From positions 1-32,635 of the forward strand of contig JADMKO010000053.1 in NCBI GenBank assembly GCA_015478785.1: DNA of 32,635 nt, given 5' to 3'. The first letter of the stretch is position 1, and each line of letters starts with the position of its first letter. Positions 17,814 through 25,430 of the stretch are shown in pieces. Under the pieces are notes generated by a model. That model searched no databases and had not been told where the DNA came from. It saw only the letters and a list, made by a program, of their open reading frames with translations. Source of the DNA: Chryseobacterium sp. (GTDB lineage: Bacteria; Bacteroidota; Bacteroidia; Flavobacteriales; Weeksellaceae). A program made the translations under genes and the position numbers.

Positions 17814-19583
17814 TTAAAATTTATTTTTGAGTTCGTCCAGTGGAAGTTCCGAAAAACATCTTTTACCATTGGGAAGGTATTCCGGGAAACCCAGTTCAGA
17901 AAATTCACGAATCAGCTGTTCTGCATCAATTTTGTAGATAAAATCAAACCGCGACTTGCTCTGCATCTTATTCCATTGGTTTACATAGAAATTCATAAAA
18001 TCATCCTCGGTCCGGTATTCCAGAATTTCAAATATATTTTCAAAAAATTTCATTACCTGAGTCTCTTTCAAGCCTTCCGGTACTGCATCAATCCTGAGAA
18101 CATTCTCATGAGCGATTTTGATATCAAAGCCCAAATCCGGCAGAAACTTTTTGATAGATCGGTATTTATTTTTCTCAATTTCATTCATATGATATTCCAG
18201 TGAGAAAAGGAGTGCGCTGGAGTTTTTACTCTTGTTTTTATTTTTATTTTGTTCTGAAACAATCAACCGGTGCATTCTTCCTAAATCCAGCATCAACGTT
18301 TTTTCACCTTTGTTGAAGAGCCAATATCCGTTCGGAAGCCTCATCAGGTCTTCATCAAAATCTTCATCTTCAAACAAATTAATTTTGGAAGGAGCAGCTG
18401 AAATATTCTGATGGTACATTTCGGAAAGATTCTGAATTTCCGCTTGTTTCACCGTTTTTTCTTCCAGAAAAGGATTGTAATTTCTATCAACCACCACTTC
18501 AGGCATTTTGAAACTTCCTCCATTATTCGCTTTTGAGGCTTTAAACATTTCATCCATCTGCGGATCCCGATCAAAATCCAGACTTGGTGCAATGTTATAA
18601 ATTCCCAGAGATTTTTTAATGGTAGAACGGAACAATGCAAAAATAAGATGTTCATCCTCAAACTTCACTTCTGTTTTCTGAGGATGAATATTGACGTCAA
18701 TCTTACCCGGATCCAACTCCAGATACAGGAAAAATGTAGGAATATATCCGGGTAGCAGCAAGCCTTCAAACGCTTCCTGAACCGCCTTATTCAGATACGG
18801 GCTCCGGAAAAATCTTCCATTCACAAAAAGAAATTGTTCGCCACGCACTTTTTTGGCGCCTTCCGGTTTTGCTACATAACCGTTCAGTTTTACCCAACCC
18901 AAATCTTCTTTAATCGGAATGAGAAGTGGCTGCAATTTCCTGCCGAAAATCTCTAAAATCCGTTGAATTTGTGTTCCTTTTCTCAACTTGAAAATAGGTT
19001 CATCATCATGGAATAAAGAAAACTCAACATTTTCATGAGCAAGCGCAACCCTTTGAAATTCATCAATAATATGTCGAAATTCTACATTGTTATTTTTCAA
19101 GAATTTTCGTCTTGCCGGAACATTATAAAAAAGATTTTTGACCTGAAAATTGGAACCTTCGGCCGTTTGCACAGGTTCCTGAAATTGCAATCCGCCACCT
19201 TCGATATAGATGTTGGTTCCAATGACAACTTCGCTTTTCCGCGTTTTCAGCTCTACCTGCGCTACGGCAGCAATGGAAGCCAAAGCTTCTCCACGAAAAC
19301 CTTTGGTTGCAATTTTGAAAATATCTTCTGTAGTTCGGATTTTAGAAGTAGCATGCCGTTCAAAAGCCATTCTGGCATCGGTTTCAGACATTCCGATTCC
19401 GTCATCCACTACTTGTATTAAATTTTTTCCTGCTTCCCGAACGATGAGTTCAATTTTTTGCGCCTTAGCATCTATGGCATTTTCCAACAGTTCTTTTACG
19501 ATAGATGCAGGCCGCTGCACCACTTCGCCGGCGGCGATCTGATTGGCGACATGATCCGGTAAAAGCTGAATAATATCTGACAT
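17814..19583 (-). CDS. mutL: DNA mismatch repair protein MutL
   Basis: N-terminal GHKL motifs IVKELLENAIDA, VDDGIGM, TKGFRGEALASI; FLFVNGRFFRSP and KIDVNIHPQKTEVKF. Confidence 0.96.
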   Translation of the reverse strand: MSDIIQLLPDHVANQIAAGEVVQRPASIVKELLENAIDAKAQKIELIVREAGKNLIQVVDDGIGMSETDARMAFERHATSKIRTTEDIFKIATKGFRGEALASIAAVAQVELKTRKSEVVIGTNIYIEGGGLQFQEPVQTAEGSNFQVKNLFYNVPARRKFLKNNNVEFRHIIDEFQRVALAHENVEFSLFHDDEPIFKLRKGTQIQRILEIFGRKLQPLLIPIKEDLGWVKLNGYVAKPEGAKKVRGEQFLFVNGRFFRSPYLNKAVQEAFEGLLLPGYIPTFFLYLELDPGKIDVNIHPQKTEVKFEDEHLIFALFRSTIKKSLGIYNIAPSLDFDRDPQMDEMFKASKANNGGSFKMPEVVVDRNYNPFLEEKTVKQAEIQNLSEMYHQNISAAPSKINLFEDEDFDEDLMRLPNGYWLFNKGEKTLMLDLGRMHRLIVSEQNKNKNKSKNSSALLFSLEYHMNEIEKNKYRSIKKFLPDLGFDIKIAHENVLRIDAVPEGLKETQVMKFFENIFEILEYRTEDDFMNFYVNQWNKMQSKSRFDFIYKIDAEQLIREFSELGFPEYLPNGKRCFSELPLDELKNKF

Positions 19584-19599
19584 ATACTCCTAATTGCTA

Positions 19600-19607
19600 C
19601 AAAAATA
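19600..19607 (-). promoter_or_regulatory. -7 element TATTTTTG for mutL
   Basis: CAAAAATA on + reads TATTTTTG on -, 16 nt upstream of the mutL ATG. Confidence 0.5.
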
Positions 19608-19640
19608 CTCGAATTTTTTGGAAGTATTGTATTTGCCCAA

Positions 19641-19677
19641 AATAACAAAACGCAGCCAATCCATGATTGCTGCGTTT
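19641..19677 (-). terminator. Rho-independent terminator of the tRNA operon
   Basis: On -: AAACGCAGCAATC-atg-GATTGGCTGCGTTT (one bulged G) followed by TGTTATTTT, between tRNA-Leu(TAA) and mutL. Confidence 0.75.
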
Positions 19678-19681
19678 CGAG

Positions 19682-19765
19682 TACCCCAGACGGGACTTGA
19701 ACCCGTACGTCCTTGCGGACACAGGATTTTAAGTCCTGCGTGTCTACCAATTCCACCACCAGGGC
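19682..19765 (-). tRNA. tRNA-Leu (anticodon TAA)
   Basis: On -: GCCCTGGTGGTGGAATTGGTAGACACGCAGGACTTAAAATCCTG...GGGTTCAAGTCCCGTCTGGGGTA. Cloverleaf with long variable arm; anticodon loop CTTAAAA. Confidence 0.96.
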
Positions 19766-19777
19766 AAAGTAGAACAG

Positions 19778-19850
<73 letters not shown>

Positions 19851-19886
19851 GAAAATTTCTGAATTCATATTCAGAAATATAAGATG

Positions 19887-19968
19887 TGCGGATGAAGGGA
19901 CTCGAACCCCCACGCCTCTCGGCACCAGATCCTAAGTCTGGCGTGGCTACCAATTACACCACATCCGC
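19887..19968 (-). tRNA. tRNA-Leu (anticodon TAG)
   Basis: On -: GCGGATGTGGTGTAATTGGTAGCCACGCCAGACTTAGGATCTGG...GGGTTCGAGTCCCTTCATCCGCA; anticodon loop CTTAGGA; long variable arm. Confidence 0.96.
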
Positions 19969-20003
19969 AAGTGATAAAGAACTACTTTTCTTTTTTGTGA
20001 GTG

Positions 20004-20011
20004 CAAATATA
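20004..20011 (-). promoter_or_regulatory. -7 element TATATTTG of the tRNA operon
   Basis: CAAATATA on + reads TATATTTG on -, about 35 nt upstream of tRNA-Leu(TAG). Confidence 0.55.
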
Positions 20012-20112
20012 ATATAATTTTAGCTTTAGGAACGAATTAAACCCGAAAAATATTTTTTTGTGATAATTGTAAGTTTTCATTCGCTTACTATTTTTCATTT
20101 TATTACTTTTAC

Positions 20113-20130
20113 ACCTTTAATAATAAAGGT
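20113..20130 (+). repeat. Perfect 7-bp inverted repeat (ACCTTTA-ataa-TAAAGGT) abutting the DUF3127 start codon
   Basis: ACCTTTAATAATAAAGGT is immediately followed by ATG at 20131; its right arm contains AAAGG, an SD-like sequence. Confidence 0.7.
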
Positions 20131-20514
20131 ATGGAATTACAAGGAACAGTAAAGAAAGTGTTTGAAACTCAAACTTTTGCAAGTGGATTTCAGAAAAGGG
20201 AAATGATTCTTCTTACCCAGGAGCAATATCCCCAGCCCATCAGCATCGAGTTTCTTTCTGAGAAAATAAATCTTCTTGATAATGTTTCAGAGGGCGAACA
20301 AGTGAAAGTAGGCATCAATATACGGGGAAGAGAATGGACTGCGCCAGACGGTGTAACCAAATATTTTAACAGCATTGCCGGTTGGAGACTGGAAAAAGTT
20401 CACGAAAATAGCAATGCAGAGCCTACGCAAGCCTCACCATCCTCCCAACCTTCCGCTTCATCCAGCAATGAAAACCCATTCTCCGAGGACGAGGATGATG
20501 ATTTACCATTTTAA
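20131..20514 (+). CDS. DUF3127-family protein with SSB-like acidic C-terminal tip
   Basis: MELQGTVKKVFETQTFASGFQKREMILLTQEQYPQPISIEFL...REWTAPDGVTKYFNSIAGWRLEK core, disordered Ser/Pro/Asn linker, terminal NPFSEDEDDDLPF. Confidence 0.88.
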   Translation: MELQGTVKKVFETQTFASGFQKREMILLTQEQYPQPISIEFLSEKINLLDNVSEGEQVKVGINIRGREWTAPDGVTKYFNSIAGWRLEKVHENSNAEPTQASPSSQPSASSSNENPFSEDEDDDLPF

Positions 20515-20534
20515 TTCATGCACACAACAATTTC

Positions 20535-20573
20535 AAAATCCTGCTTTTTCAAAAAAAGTAGGATTTATTTTTC
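20535..20573 (+). terminator. Rho-independent terminator between the DUF3127 gene and aat
   Basis: AAATCCTGCTTTTT-caa-AAAAAGTAGGATTT hairpin followed by ATTTTT. Confidence 0.65.
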
Positions 20574-20576
20574 GCC

Positions 20577-21221
20577 ATGATTCAGCTTCAGAAGGATGAG
20601 ATTTCATTTCCCGATCCTGCTTTCTATCATCCTATGGGTGGATTGATTGCGCAGGGTGGCGACTTATCTGTGGATCGCGTTCTTTTGGCGTACCAACATG
20701 GCATTTTCCCTTGGTACAATCCGGGTGAAGAAATTCTGTGGTGGTGTCCCGATCCGAGATTTGTACTTTTCCCTGAGGAATTAAAAATATCCAAATCGAT
20801 GCGGAAAATAATGGCAAAAGATATTTTCCGGTTTACTGAAAACATGTGTTTTGCAGAGGTAATGCAACAATGTAAAAACACCAATCGAAAAGATCAAAAT
20901 GATACTTGGATTTCTGATGAGCTGATCGAAACTTTTATCCAGTTGCACAACAAAGGAATTGCGAAAAGCGTAGAGGTGTGGCAGAATGACGAATTGGTTG
21001 GTGGATTTTATGGGTTGCAAATCGGAGATGTTTTCTGTGGCGAAAGCATGTTTTCACACGTGAGCAATGCTTCCAAAGCGGGATTTATCTATTTTGTGTC
21101 AGAACATCAGCACGAATTGAGCCTGATTGACTGTCAGGTGTATACCGACCATTTGAAAAGCCTTGGCGCAAGAATGATTTCCAAAACTGATTATTTACAT
21201 TATCTCAAATCTACGCTATGA
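20577..21221 (+). CDS. aat: Leucyl/phenylalanyl-tRNA--protein transferase
   Basis: FPDPAFYHPMGGLIAQGGDLSVDRVLLAYQHGIFPWYNPGEEILWWCPDPRFVLFPEELKISKSMRK; GGFYGLQIGDVFCGESMFS. Confidence 0.95.
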   Translation: MIQLQKDEISFPDPAFYHPMGGLIAQGGDLSVDRVLLAYQHGIFPWYNPGEEILWWCPDPRFVLFPEELKISKSMRKIMAKDIFRFTENMCFAEVMQQCKNTNRKDQNDTWISDELIETFIQLHNKGIAKSVEVWQNDELVGGFYGLQIGDVFCGESMFSHVSNASKAGFIYFVSEHQHELSLIDCQVYTDHLKSLGARMISKTDYLHYLKSTL

Positions 21222-22099
21222 ATCCTGAAAAAGAAAAATGGATTTTGCTTATTGTGCTGACGCTTATCTGGGGTTCATCTTTTATTCTGATCAAAAAAGG
21301 ACTGGAACATTTTGACCCTTATCAAGTAGGAGCTTTGCGCGTGCTGATTGCGGGAGTGTTGCTTTCGCCATTAGCTATTATTCACAGGAAAAAATTCCCG
21401 AGAAAAAGAATAAAATGGCTGGTTTTGGCGGCTTTTTCCGGAAACTTCATCCCGATGTTTCTTTTTCCCATTGCGGAAACCCAGATCAGCAGCAGTGTTG
21501 CGGGAATCATCAATTCCATGATGCCTATTTTCGTGATTATTGTGGGCGGATTATTCTGGAAATCTGCAACTACCGGAAGACAGATCTTGGGAGTCAGCAT
21601 CAGTTTCGCCGGAGCTTGTCTGCTGATGTTGGGTTCGCAGGGAGAAACCGGAATCAAGTTTTTTCCCATCCTTTTATTGTTGATCGCTACTTTTCTTTAC
21701 GCCATAAGTATGACTACGGTAAAAGCCAAGCTGAATGACATATCGTCTCAGGTGCTATCTGGATTTGTGTTTTTCTATGTCCTTTTTCTGCCTTCTCTTT
21801 TGGCTCTTATATCGACAGGATTTTTCGGTGAATTTAAAGGAACATCTTCTGAATTTATAGGATTGGGATATGTGAGTTTGCTTTCTATCTTCGGAACCGG
21901 ACTGGCCATGCTGCTGAATTACCGGCTTTTGAAAATTTCAAGTCCATTATTCGCTTCTACCGTTACTTTGCTGATGCCAATAGTTGCGGTACTTTGGGGT
22001 GTTTTAGACGGTGAAAGACTTACTACAATTCAGTTTACCGGCGGACTGATCATCATTGGCGGACTGATATTTTTGAGGAGCAAACCAAAAAAACATTGA
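21218..22099 (+). CDS. EamA-family (DMT superfamily) transporter
   Basis: 293 aa, about 10 TM segments; TLIWGSSFILIKKGLEHFDP and duplicated EamA repeat; ATGA overlap with aat. Confidence 0.92.
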   Translation: MNPEKEKWILLIVLTLIWGSSFILIKKGLEHFDPYQVGALRVLIAGVLLSPLAIIHRKKFPRKRIKWLVLAAFSGNFIPMFLFPIAETQISSSVAGIINSMMPIFVIIVGGLFWKSATTGRQILGVSISFAGACLLMLGSQGETGIKFFPILLLLIATFLYAISMTTVKAKLNDISSQVLSGFVFFYVLFLPSLLALISTGFFGEFKGTSSEFIGLGYVSLLSIFGTGLAMLLNYRLLKISSPLFASTVTLLMPIVAVLWGVLDGERLTTIQFTGGLIIIGGLIFLRSKPKKH

Positions 22100-22110
22100 G
22101 GAAGAAAAAC

Positions 22111-22145
22111 AAAAAACCGAAGCACAAATACTTCGGTTTCAATTT
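22111..22145. terminator. Bidirectional terminator between convergent EamA and TPR genes
   Basis: AAACCGAAG-cacaaata-CTTCGGTTT flanked by A and T tracts. Confidence 0.85.
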
Positions 22146-22157
22146 ATAAAATAAAAT

Positions 22158-23528
22158 TTATTTCTTTTTAGTCTTAGATTTCTTCACCGCTTCTTTAATG
22201 TAAGGGTATTTCTTTCCCATATCTTCCACGATGGTAGCGTCTAATCCCAAGGCATGATCTAAGAATTTCTTGCCTTTTGCTGAATCTTTCAGATGGTACC
22301 AGCAGTTGCTCATTTGGTAATATAATTCCGCTCTGTGATGCAGGATCACGGCTTCTTGCAAAACCTCCAGTGCATCACTGAATTCACCCAAAATCATGAG
22401 AATTTCAATGTACGCATACCAGTTGTAGAACAAATCGGGTTCTTTCTGAACCATTTTTCTCAGGCACTGTTCGCTTTCTTCCATTTCTCCCATCTGAATA
22501 CTGAGATAGGCCAGACGTTTCAGAAATTCAACATTATTCTCGTTGTAAGAAGCCGCTTCTTTTGCAAAATATAAAGCCTCTTTCATTCCACCAAGCTCTT
22601 CATACACAATACTTTGCTCTACCATCGCATGATAAAACTGCGGATCTTCAATCAGCGTTTTCTGGAAATGGGCCAGTGCAGGAACCAGTTGTTTCATTTC
22701 TTTGTAACACAGTCCTATTTTATAAAATGTGAAAGCTTTGGTATGTTCCAGCTCCAACATTTCTTCATACACTTTTATCGCTTTCTCCCAGTCTTTCAGT
22801 GCTTCGTAACAAGCTGCCTTATTTCCGTAAACGCCAACTGCACCGGAATTGATGGCCAGCAAATAATCAAATCCCTTGATGGCTTCTTCGTAATTTTTTC
22901 GGTTGTAAAAATATTGTCCGTATTCGTACCACGCTGTTTCAGAGAAAGGAAACTGATCCAGATAATTGTTCAGAAAGCTCAGCGCTTCTTCATATTTTTT
23001 CAAACTATAGAAACAATGAAGGCAGTTTTCAAATGAATATTCATCATTCGGATCAAACTTCAATGCTTTTTTGTAGTTTTTTAAAGCGTTAAACGGGTCG
23101 CCCAGATTGACATATTCATCTGCAATAAAATTGTGCAGGAAATTTTCCTCTTCTCCTAATGCCAAAGCTCTTTCGCAATAAGCAATTGATTTTGCAGGAT
23201 TTCCAAGATTAGAATAATATTTGGCACAACACACCAGGAAATCGGTATGTTCTTCAGAAGCATGTTTCAGTTCATCAATAAGCTGTTTAGCCTGATGATA
23301 GTCTTCCAATTCCAAAAGGACTTCCAGCTTTTTAATTTTAATTTCGGTAGACTGAGGATGGATTTTCAACCCATATGTCACCGCAAGATCTGCGTAGGAA
23401 ATATCTCCCAGCTCCAGATAATAGATAATGATGTCTTCTAATTCTTCGGTATCGAAATAAAATTCATCATTGTTTTCAATCATTTCCTCGAACTTTTTAG
23501 CAAGTTCATTTTCAAAAAAATCTTCCAA
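22158..23528 (-). CDS. Tetratricopeptide repeat protein
   Basis: 456 aa of degenerate 34-residue TPRs (YEEAIKGFDYLLAINSGAVGVYGNKAACYEALKDWEKAIKVYEEMLEL). Start codon is TTG. Confidence 0.92.
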   Translation of the reverse strand: MEDFFENELAKKFEEMIENNDEFYFDTEELEDIIIYYLELGDISYADLAVTYGLKIHPQSTEIKIKKLEVLLELEDYHQAKQLIDELKHASEEHTDFLVCCAKYYSNLGNPAKSIAYCERALALGEEENFLHNFIADEYVNLGDPFNALKNYKKALKFDPNDEYSFENCLHCFYSLKKYEEALSFLNNYLDQFPFSETAWYEYGQYFYNRKNYEEAIKGFDYLLAINSGAVGVYGNKAACYEALKDWEKAIKVYEEMLELEHTKAFTFYKIGLCYKEMKQLVPALAHFQKTLIEDPQFYHAMVEQSIVYEELGGMKEALYFAKEAASYNENNVEFLKRLAYLSIQMGEMEESEQCLRKMVQKEPDLFYNWYAYIEILMILGEFSDALEVLQEAVILHHRAELYYQMSNCWYHLKDSAKGKKFLDHALGLDATIVEDMGKKYPYIKEAVKKSKTKKK

Positions 23529-23592
23529 TATTGTATCTCAAAGTCTCTTCAATGCAGGAAAAATATATCCCAACTTTGAAAAAACATATAAA

Positions 23593-23781
23593 TTATAAAT
23601 TATCCTTTAGCATTCTTCTTCCATCGAAAAAAGAAGCAATTTTAATATTTTCTTTGTCGACTTTATAAGTCATCGAGTTTCTTGGAATAAGACTTTTAAT
23701 ATACTCGTGTAATTCTTCCAAACGATTCAAAGCAACGTTTTTAATTTCTTCTAAAATTGTATTGAAATTTGTCTTATCCAA
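23593..23781 (-). CDS. Small hypothetical protein (62 aa), possibly an orphan antitoxin-like protein
   Basis: ATG-initiated ORF just downstream of glmM on the same strand, helical N-terminus (NFNTILEEIKNVALNRLEELHEYIKSLI) with a short C-terminal tail. Family uncertain. Confidence 0.4.
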   Translation of the reverse strand: MDKTNFNTILEEIKNVALNRLEELHEYIKSLIPRNSMTYKVDKENIKIASFFDGRRMLKDNL

Positions 23782-23819
23782 TTGTTTTAAATAATTTGAT
23801 TAAATATAATAAAATCAAC

Positions 23820-25202
23820 TTAAATCAAACTTTTTATTTTTGCAATCATATCATCGCCTAATTGATCCGCTTCTTCCTGAGATTTCGCTTCAGTATAAAT
23901 CCTGATGATCGGTTCAGTATTTGATTTTCTAAAATGAACCCAGCTTTCAGGGAAATCAATTTTCACGCCGTCTACGGTAGAAATCTCTTCATTTTGATAT
24001 AGGTTTTCCATTTCGGTTAAAAGCTCATCTACATTAATCTCAGGCGTCAATTCTATTTTCTTTTTACCCATGAAGTAGGATGGATAGGAAGCCCGAAGCT
24101 CGGAAACAGTCTTGTTTTCATGAGCTAAATGCGTTAAGAAAAGTGCAGCTCCCACCAAAGAATCTCTTCCGTAGTGAAGGTCAGGGTAGATAATTCCTCC
24201 GTTTCCTTCGCCGCCGATAACGGCATTTTTCCCTTTCATGAGGGTTACTACGTTCACCTCGCCTACAGCACTTGCAAAATATTCGGAATTGTGCTTTTCA
24301 GCGACATCCCGCAACGCACGACTGGACGAAAGATTGGAAACAGCAGCACCTTTTTTATGTTTCAAAAGATAGTCTGCCACCGCAACCAGAGTGTATTCTT
24401 CACCGAACATTTCTCCGTTTTCATCAATGAAAGCCAACCTGTCCACATCGGGATCCACCACGATTCCAAGATCAGCTTTTTCTTTTTTCACGAGTTGACA
24501 AATGTCTGAAAGATGCTCCTTCAGCGGTTCCGGATTGTGGGGAAAATGGCCGTTGGGTTCACAATATAATTTTACAACTTCACAACCCAACTGTTCCAGA
24601 AGCGGCGGAATAGAAATTCCTCCAGTTGAGTTCACAGCATCCAGCACTACTTTGAATTTCTTCGCTTTCACGGCTTCAGCATCCACCATCGGCAATGCGA
24701 GGATTTTGCTGATGTGGATATCGAACCCATCCGTACGGGTTTCATATTTTCCTAAATCATCAACTTCAGCAAATTCAAAGTCTTCATTATCTGCAATTCG
24801 CAACACTTCCGCACCATTTTCGCCATTGATGAATTCGCCTTTTTCGTTCAGGAGTTTCAGCGCGTTCCATTGTTTTGGATTATGGGAAGCAGTAAGAATA
24901 ATTCCACCGTCTGCATTCAGTTCCGGTACCATCACTTCTACTGTTGGCGTTGTAGAAAGTCCGAGATCAATAACATTTATTCCCAAACCCTGAAGCGTAG
25001 CTGTCACCAGAGAGTTCACCATTTCACCCGAAATTCTCGCATCGCGTCCAATGACCAAAGTAAGATTTTTTCTGTGATGATTCCGCTGAAGCCACGTTCC
25101 GAAAGCTGCAGCAAATTTTACCACATCTACGGGAGTCAGGTTATCATTTACTTTTCCGCCAATGGTTCCGCGGATGCCTGAAATGGATTTAATTAATGAC
25201 AT
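23820..25202 (-). CDS. glmM: Phosphoglucosamine mutase (alpha-D-phosphohexomutase family)
   Basis: SISGIRGTIGG, phospho-Ser loop LTASHNPKQWNALK, metal-binding VDPDVDRLA, GGEGNGGIIYPD, FRKSNTEPIIRIYTEA. Confidence 0.92.
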   Translation of the reverse strand: MSLIKSISGIRGTIGGKVNDNLTPVDVVKFAAAFGTWLQRNHHRKNLTLVIGRDARISGEMVNSLVTATLQGLGINVIDLGLSTTPTVEVMVPELNADGGIILTASHNPKQWNALKLLNEKGEFINGENGAEVLRIADNEDFEFAEVDDLGKYETRTDGFDIHISKILALPMVDAEAVKAKKFKVVLDAVNSTGGISIPPLLEQLGCEVVKLYCEPNGHFPHNPEPLKEHLSDICQLVKKEKADLGIVVDPDVDRLAFIDENGEMFGEEYTLVAVADYLLKHKKGAAVSNLSSSRALRDVAEKHNSEYFASAVGEVNVVTLMKGKNAVIGGEGNGGIIYPDLHYGRDSLVGAALFLTHLAHENKTVSELRASYPSYFMGKKKIELTPEINVDELLTEMENLYQNEEISTVDGVKIDFPESWVHFRKSNTEPIIRIYTEAKSQEEADQLGDDMIAKIKSLI

Positions 25203-25242
25203 ATTTCTCTCAAATTTAGTTAGTAGTTTTTTTTAATTGCTG

Positions 25243-25250
25243 CAAAAATA
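25243..25250 (-). promoter_or_regulatory. -7 element TATTTTTG for glmM
   Basis: CAAAAATA on + reads TATTTTTG on -, 40 nt upstream of the glmM ATG. Confidence 0.5.
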
Positions 25251-25265
25251 CGAATTAATCCGTTT

Positions 25266-25415
25266 CTACGAACAGCATTTGCTGCTACAGCCATTGTCAT
25301 TATCCTTAAATTTCTTCGGTGAAAAATTCTTTTTGAAGATTTTGAAAATGGAATAGCAAGCTGCCAAAACCAAAACCGCTATAATGATATATTGTATTAA
25401 AAGTGATGTGTCCAT
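25266..25415 (-). CDS. FeoB-associated Cys-rich membrane protein (49 aa), absent from the supplied ORF track
   Basis: Manual translation: MDTSLLIQYIIIAVLVLAACYSIFKIFKKNFSPKKFKDNDNGCSSKCCS*. One TM helix plus Cys-rich C-terminus, directly downstream of feoB. Confidence 0.88.
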   Translation of the reverse strand: MDTSLLIQYIIIAVLVLAACYSIFKIFKKNFSPKKFKDNDNGCSSKCCS

Positions 25416-25430
25416 TTCATTGAATTTTGA

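Noticed and set aside
17807-17908. N-terminal extension of the rhomboid ORF (MNFLNWVSRNTFPMVKD...)
   Set aside because: Lies inside the 3' end of mutL in another frame; MFQNITPVTKTIIIINVIVFLLS at 17806 is a more natural rhomboid start.
22335-23441. Antisense ORFs of 79, 140 and 64 aa in the TPR gene
   Set aside because: Shadow frames of a repetitive TPR coding sequence; no independent support.
24174-25181. Antisense ORFs of 111, 163 and 103 aa in glmM
   Set aside because: Shadow frames with Ser/Phe-rich composition; glmM is clear on the other strand.
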